Shown here piece by piece: positions 5,404 to 7,516 of a stretch of DNA of 7,516 bases. The position numbers were made by a program, and so were the translations under genes. The stretch's first letter is position 1; every line of letters starts with the position of its first letter. The stretch is from positions 1-7,516 of the forward strand of contig DYNR01000116.1 in NCBI GenBank assembly GCA_020720945.1. Direction: 5' to 3'. The DNA comes from Chthoniobacter flavus (lineage in GTDB: Bacteria > Verrucomicrobiota > Verrucomicrobiia > Chthoniobacterales > DYNR01). Below the pieces are notes generated by a model. It was not told where the DNA came from. It did not search any database and was given only the letters and a program-made list of their open reading frames with translations.

Positions 5404-6789
5404 ATGTGGAAGGGTCGTTTTCAAGGGGATGTTTCCCAAAAAATGAAAAAATTCGGCCAGTCGGTTTCTTACGACTACCGGATGTTTGAAGAAGACATTC
5501 AAGGGAGCAAAGCGCACGCTCAGGGATTGCTGGCAGCGGGTATCTTGACCCCCGAAGAACGGGAAAAAATTTGCTCGGGCCTCGACGAAATCCGCGACGA
5601 AATCCGAAACGGAAAATTCGTTTTTTCCGAGGAACTCGAGGATGTCCACATGAACATCGAAGCGGAACTGACCAAACGAATCGGACCCGCTGGCGCAAAA
5701 CTGCACACGGCCCGAAGCCGCAACGACCAGGTCGCCACAGACATACGCCTGCACCTCCGCTCCGCCTCAAAAAAAATTTCGGCGGCAATCGCCGACCTGC
5801 AATCTTCTCTCGTCGATCTGGCAGAAAGAAATTCCGATGTCGTCTTCCCTGGCTACACGCACCTCCAACGCGCCCAACCCGTCTTTTTCGCCCACCACCT
5901 CCTGGCCTATGTAGAAATGCTCGAACGCGACGCGGGCCGCCTGGAAGATTGCTTGAAACGAATGTCTCTCTGCCCCCTCGGTTCGGGCGCTATCGCCGGA
6001 TCGACGATCGTGCTAAACCGCGAAGAAGTCGCCGCATCTCTCGGCTTCGCGGGCGCAACCAGAAATAGCATGGATGCCGTCGGCGACAGAGATTTTGCCT
6101 GCGAATTCCTCTCGGCTCTCGCCATCGCCGGGATGCACCTCTCCCGCCTGAGCGAAGATGTCATCCTCTGGGTCAGCTCGGAATTTGCTTTTTTGAAACT
6201 CAGCGACGCGCACACGACGGGTTCGAGCCTCATGCCGCAAAAGAAAAACCCCGATGTCGCCGAACTGGTGCGCGGAAAAACTGGCAGGCTCTACGGCAAC
6301 CTCTTTTCCCTCCTCACCACGCTAAAAGGCCTCCCCCTCACCTACAACCGCGATTTGCAAGAAGACAAAGAACCGCTTTTCGACAGCATCGATACCCTCT
6401 TGGCTTGTCTGGAAATTTTTGCTGAAATGCTCTCCGCCGCCACCGTCAACCGAGAAGCAATGGCAGCAGCCGTTTCGGACCCCCTGCTCCTTGCAACCGA
6501 CTTGGCGGACCTCTTGGTGCTCCGCGGTGTCCCGTTCCGCCAAGCCCACGAAATGGTGGGAAAACTCGTCGCCGAATCCGAATCTTCGGGCATCCCCCTC
6601 TCCAAACTCCCCGAAAGCACGCTTCTTTCGATCGCCCCGCTAGCACGCGATGGATTTTCGGAAATCTTTGGCATCCAACGGGCTATGCGCGCCCGCAAAG
6701 CAACGGGTGCCCCCTCCCCAGACGGCGTCCTCCACGCGCTCGCATTCTGGAAAAAAACTCTCTCCGAAAAAAATAGCCCAAACCTCTGA
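5404..6789 (+). CDS. argH: Argininosuccinate lyase
   Basis: Catalyses the last step of arginine biosynthesis, splitting argininosuccinate into arginine and fumarate, as a cytoplasmic homotetramer of the aspartase/fumarase superfamily. The 461 aa are of standard length. The start at 5404 is supported by MWKGRF, the family's usual MWGGRF-like N-terminus; the next Met (residue 14) would remove it. Three conserved regions that build the active site are present: HTARSRNDQVATD (101-113), PGYTHLQRAQP (149-159) with the catalytic-site T152-H153, and the superfamily signature GSSLMPQKKNPD (273-284) with the flexible-loop serine. EDVHMNIEAEL (79-89) is also typical. No other arg gene is in view. No Shine-Dalgarno sequence: the start follows a T8 tract and AAT. 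Its TGA overlaps the tatC ATG by one base, so translation is probably coupled. Confidence 0.98.
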   Translation: MWKGRFQGDVSQKMKKFGQSVSYDYRMFEEDIQGSKAHAQGLLAAGILTPEEREKICSGLDEIRDEIRNGKFVFSEELEDVHMNIEAELTKRIGPAGAKLHTARSRNDQVATDIRLHLRSASKKISAAIADLQSSLVDLAERNSDVVFPGYTHLQRAQPVFFAHHLLAYVEMLERDAGRLEDCLKRMSLCPLGSGAIAGSTIVLNREEVAASLGFAGATRNSMDAVGDRDFACEFLSALAIAGMHLSRLSEDVILWVSSEFAFLKLSDAHTTGSSLMPQKKNPDVAELVRGKTGRLYGNLFSLLTTLKGLPLTYNRDLQEDKEPLFDSIDTLLACLEIFAEMLSAATVNREAMAAAVSDPLLLATDLADLLVLRGVPFRQAHEMVGKLVAESESSGIPLSKLPESTLLSIAPLARDGFSEIFGIQRAMRARKATGAPSPDGVLHALAFWKKTLSEKNSPNL

Positions 6790-7516
6790 TGCTCTGGAAA
6801 AAACTTTTTGAGTTTCGCGAGGCCGCCGAAGAAAAAAGCTTCGTCGGTCACTTGGAAGACTTGCGCGGAACGATCCTCCGAATCCTCCTCGCCGTAGGCA
6901 TCGGGATGACGGCTTGCTTTTTCTTTCGGATGGAGCTTGCAGACATCATCCAACGCCCCCTGGTCGCCATGGACCCATCCCGTTCGGCCTGCCTGCAATC
7001 CATCGGTGTCCCAGACTCTCTCATGGTTTCCCTCCAGATTTCTTTTTACGCGGGACTCGTCGTCTCCTTCCCTTTCGTCCTTTACTTCCTCGGTTTGTAT
7101 ATCGTTCCCGCCCTTAAAGATACGGAAAAAAAATTGCTCTTTCCTGCCATCGCTGCCGGGTCGTTGCTTTTCATCGGAGGAAGCTCCTTCGCCTACTTCG
7201 TCGTCCTCCCGATGGCCCTCGATTTCTTTTTTCAAGACGCGCAAAAAATGAACTGGTATCCGATGTGGACCGTGCGGGAGTATTACGCGTTTTCCACCCA
7301 GTTTATCGTCGCCTTCGGCCTTTCGTTCGAGTTGCCTATCGCGATTGTTTTGCTCGTGAAACTCGGTTTAGTCCGCGTGGAAAAACTCCGCCAAAGCAGG
7401 GCGTTTGCCGTCGTCGCCATCTTTTTCTTTGCCGCGGTAATCACTCCAACCCAAGATGCCTTCACTCTTCTTCTGATGGGAGGACCGATGTTCCTCCTCT
7501 ACGAAGCGAGTATCCT
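6789..7516 (+). CDS. tatC: Sec-independent protein translocase subunit TatC (3' end beyond window)
   Basis: The polytopic inner-membrane receptor that recognises twin-arginine signal peptides and, with TatA/TatB, exports folded proteins. It is open to the right edge with 242 complete codons; TatC is usually about 240-270 aa, so only the end is missing. Seen: HLEDLRGTILR (21-31), the cytoplasmic HLxELRxR motif for signal-peptide contact; PDSLMVSLQISFYAGLVVSF (75-94) leading into TM2; E113 in ALKDTEKK (108-115), equivalent to the key E103 of E. coli; FELP (180-183) with E181, matching E170; and AVITPTQDAFT (216-226) with D223. Hydrophobic stretches fit six membrane helices, the last one incomplete. 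Start: the ATG shares its A with the argH TGA, giving TGATG; no Shine-Dalgarno sequence. No tatA or tatB is visible in this window. The reading frame is intact throughout. Confidence 0.96.
   Translation, partial: MLWKKLFEFREAAEEKSFVGHLEDLRGTILRILLAVGIGMTACFFFRMELADIIQRPLVAMDPSRSACLQSIGVPDSLMVSLQISFYAGLVVSFPFVLYFLGLYIVPALKDTEKKLLFPAIAAGSLLFIGGSSFAYFVVLPMALDFFFQDAQKMNWYPMWTVREYYAFSTQFIVAFGLSFELPIAIVLLVKLGLVRVEKLRQSRAFAVVAIFFFAAVITPTQDAFTLLLMGGPMFLLYEASI

Noticed and set aside
6342..7244. 300-aa open frame on the - strand opposite argH and tatC
   Set aside because: Both + strand genes carry full family motifs across this stretch; the antisense translation shows no family-like motif.
1..7516. 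Search by eye for CRISPR-like direct repeats, insertion-sequence ends, tRNA genes, toxin-antitoxin or defence genes
   Set aside because: None seen. Intergenic space totals only a few hundred bases and is largely taken up by ffs and the short elements listed.

Overview
The window reads as ordinary chromosomal DNA of a free-living or host-associated bacterium, estimated by eye at mid-to-high 50s % GC. All genes lie on the + strand and are packed tightly. Five of the six gene starts have no recognisable Shine-Dalgarno sequence, and codon third positions favour C over G. These traits, together with the protein styles (IleS with an HMGT form of the HIGH motif, ileS next to lspA, a short SRP RNA), make me lean towards the PVC group, perhaps Verrucomicrobiota. 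That placement is inference from general impression and has not been tested by any search.

Layout, left to right. Bases 1-56 may hold the last codons of an unknown upstream gene. ileS (isoleucyl-tRNA synthetase, 110-2824) is followed after 4 nt by lspA (lipoprotein signal peptidase, 2829-3350), then after 33 nt by an APC-family amino-acid permease (3384-4709). Next is a 190-nt intergenic region that carries the signal recognition particle RNA gene ffs (about 4765-4858), its T-tract end, and immediately after it a near-consensus sigma70-type promoter whose 17-bp spacer coincides with an inverted repeat. That promoter points at a Fur/PerR/Zur-family metalloregulator (4900-5388). After 15 nt come argH (argininosuccinate lyase, 5404-6789) and tatC (twin-arginine translocase subunit, from 6789). 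argH and tatC share one base in TGATG, and tatC runs off the right edge only a little before its expected C-terminus.

Functionally this is mostly housekeeping. Three elements serve protein export and envelope maturation: ffs for co-translational targeting, lspA for lipoprotein processing and tatC for folded-protein export. ileS, argH and the permease concern amino-acid use, synthesis and uptake. The Fur-family gene is the only transcription factor.

I found no mobile element, CRISPR array, toxin-antitoxin pair, defence cassette or unknown multi-gene system. The points most worth a second look are small: the promoter/inverted-repeat arrangement ahead of the Fur-family gene and what it implies for its start codon, the unusual C-terminal cysteine spacing of that regulator, and a 10-bp perfect inverted repeat built from T8 and A8 tracts at the end of lspA.
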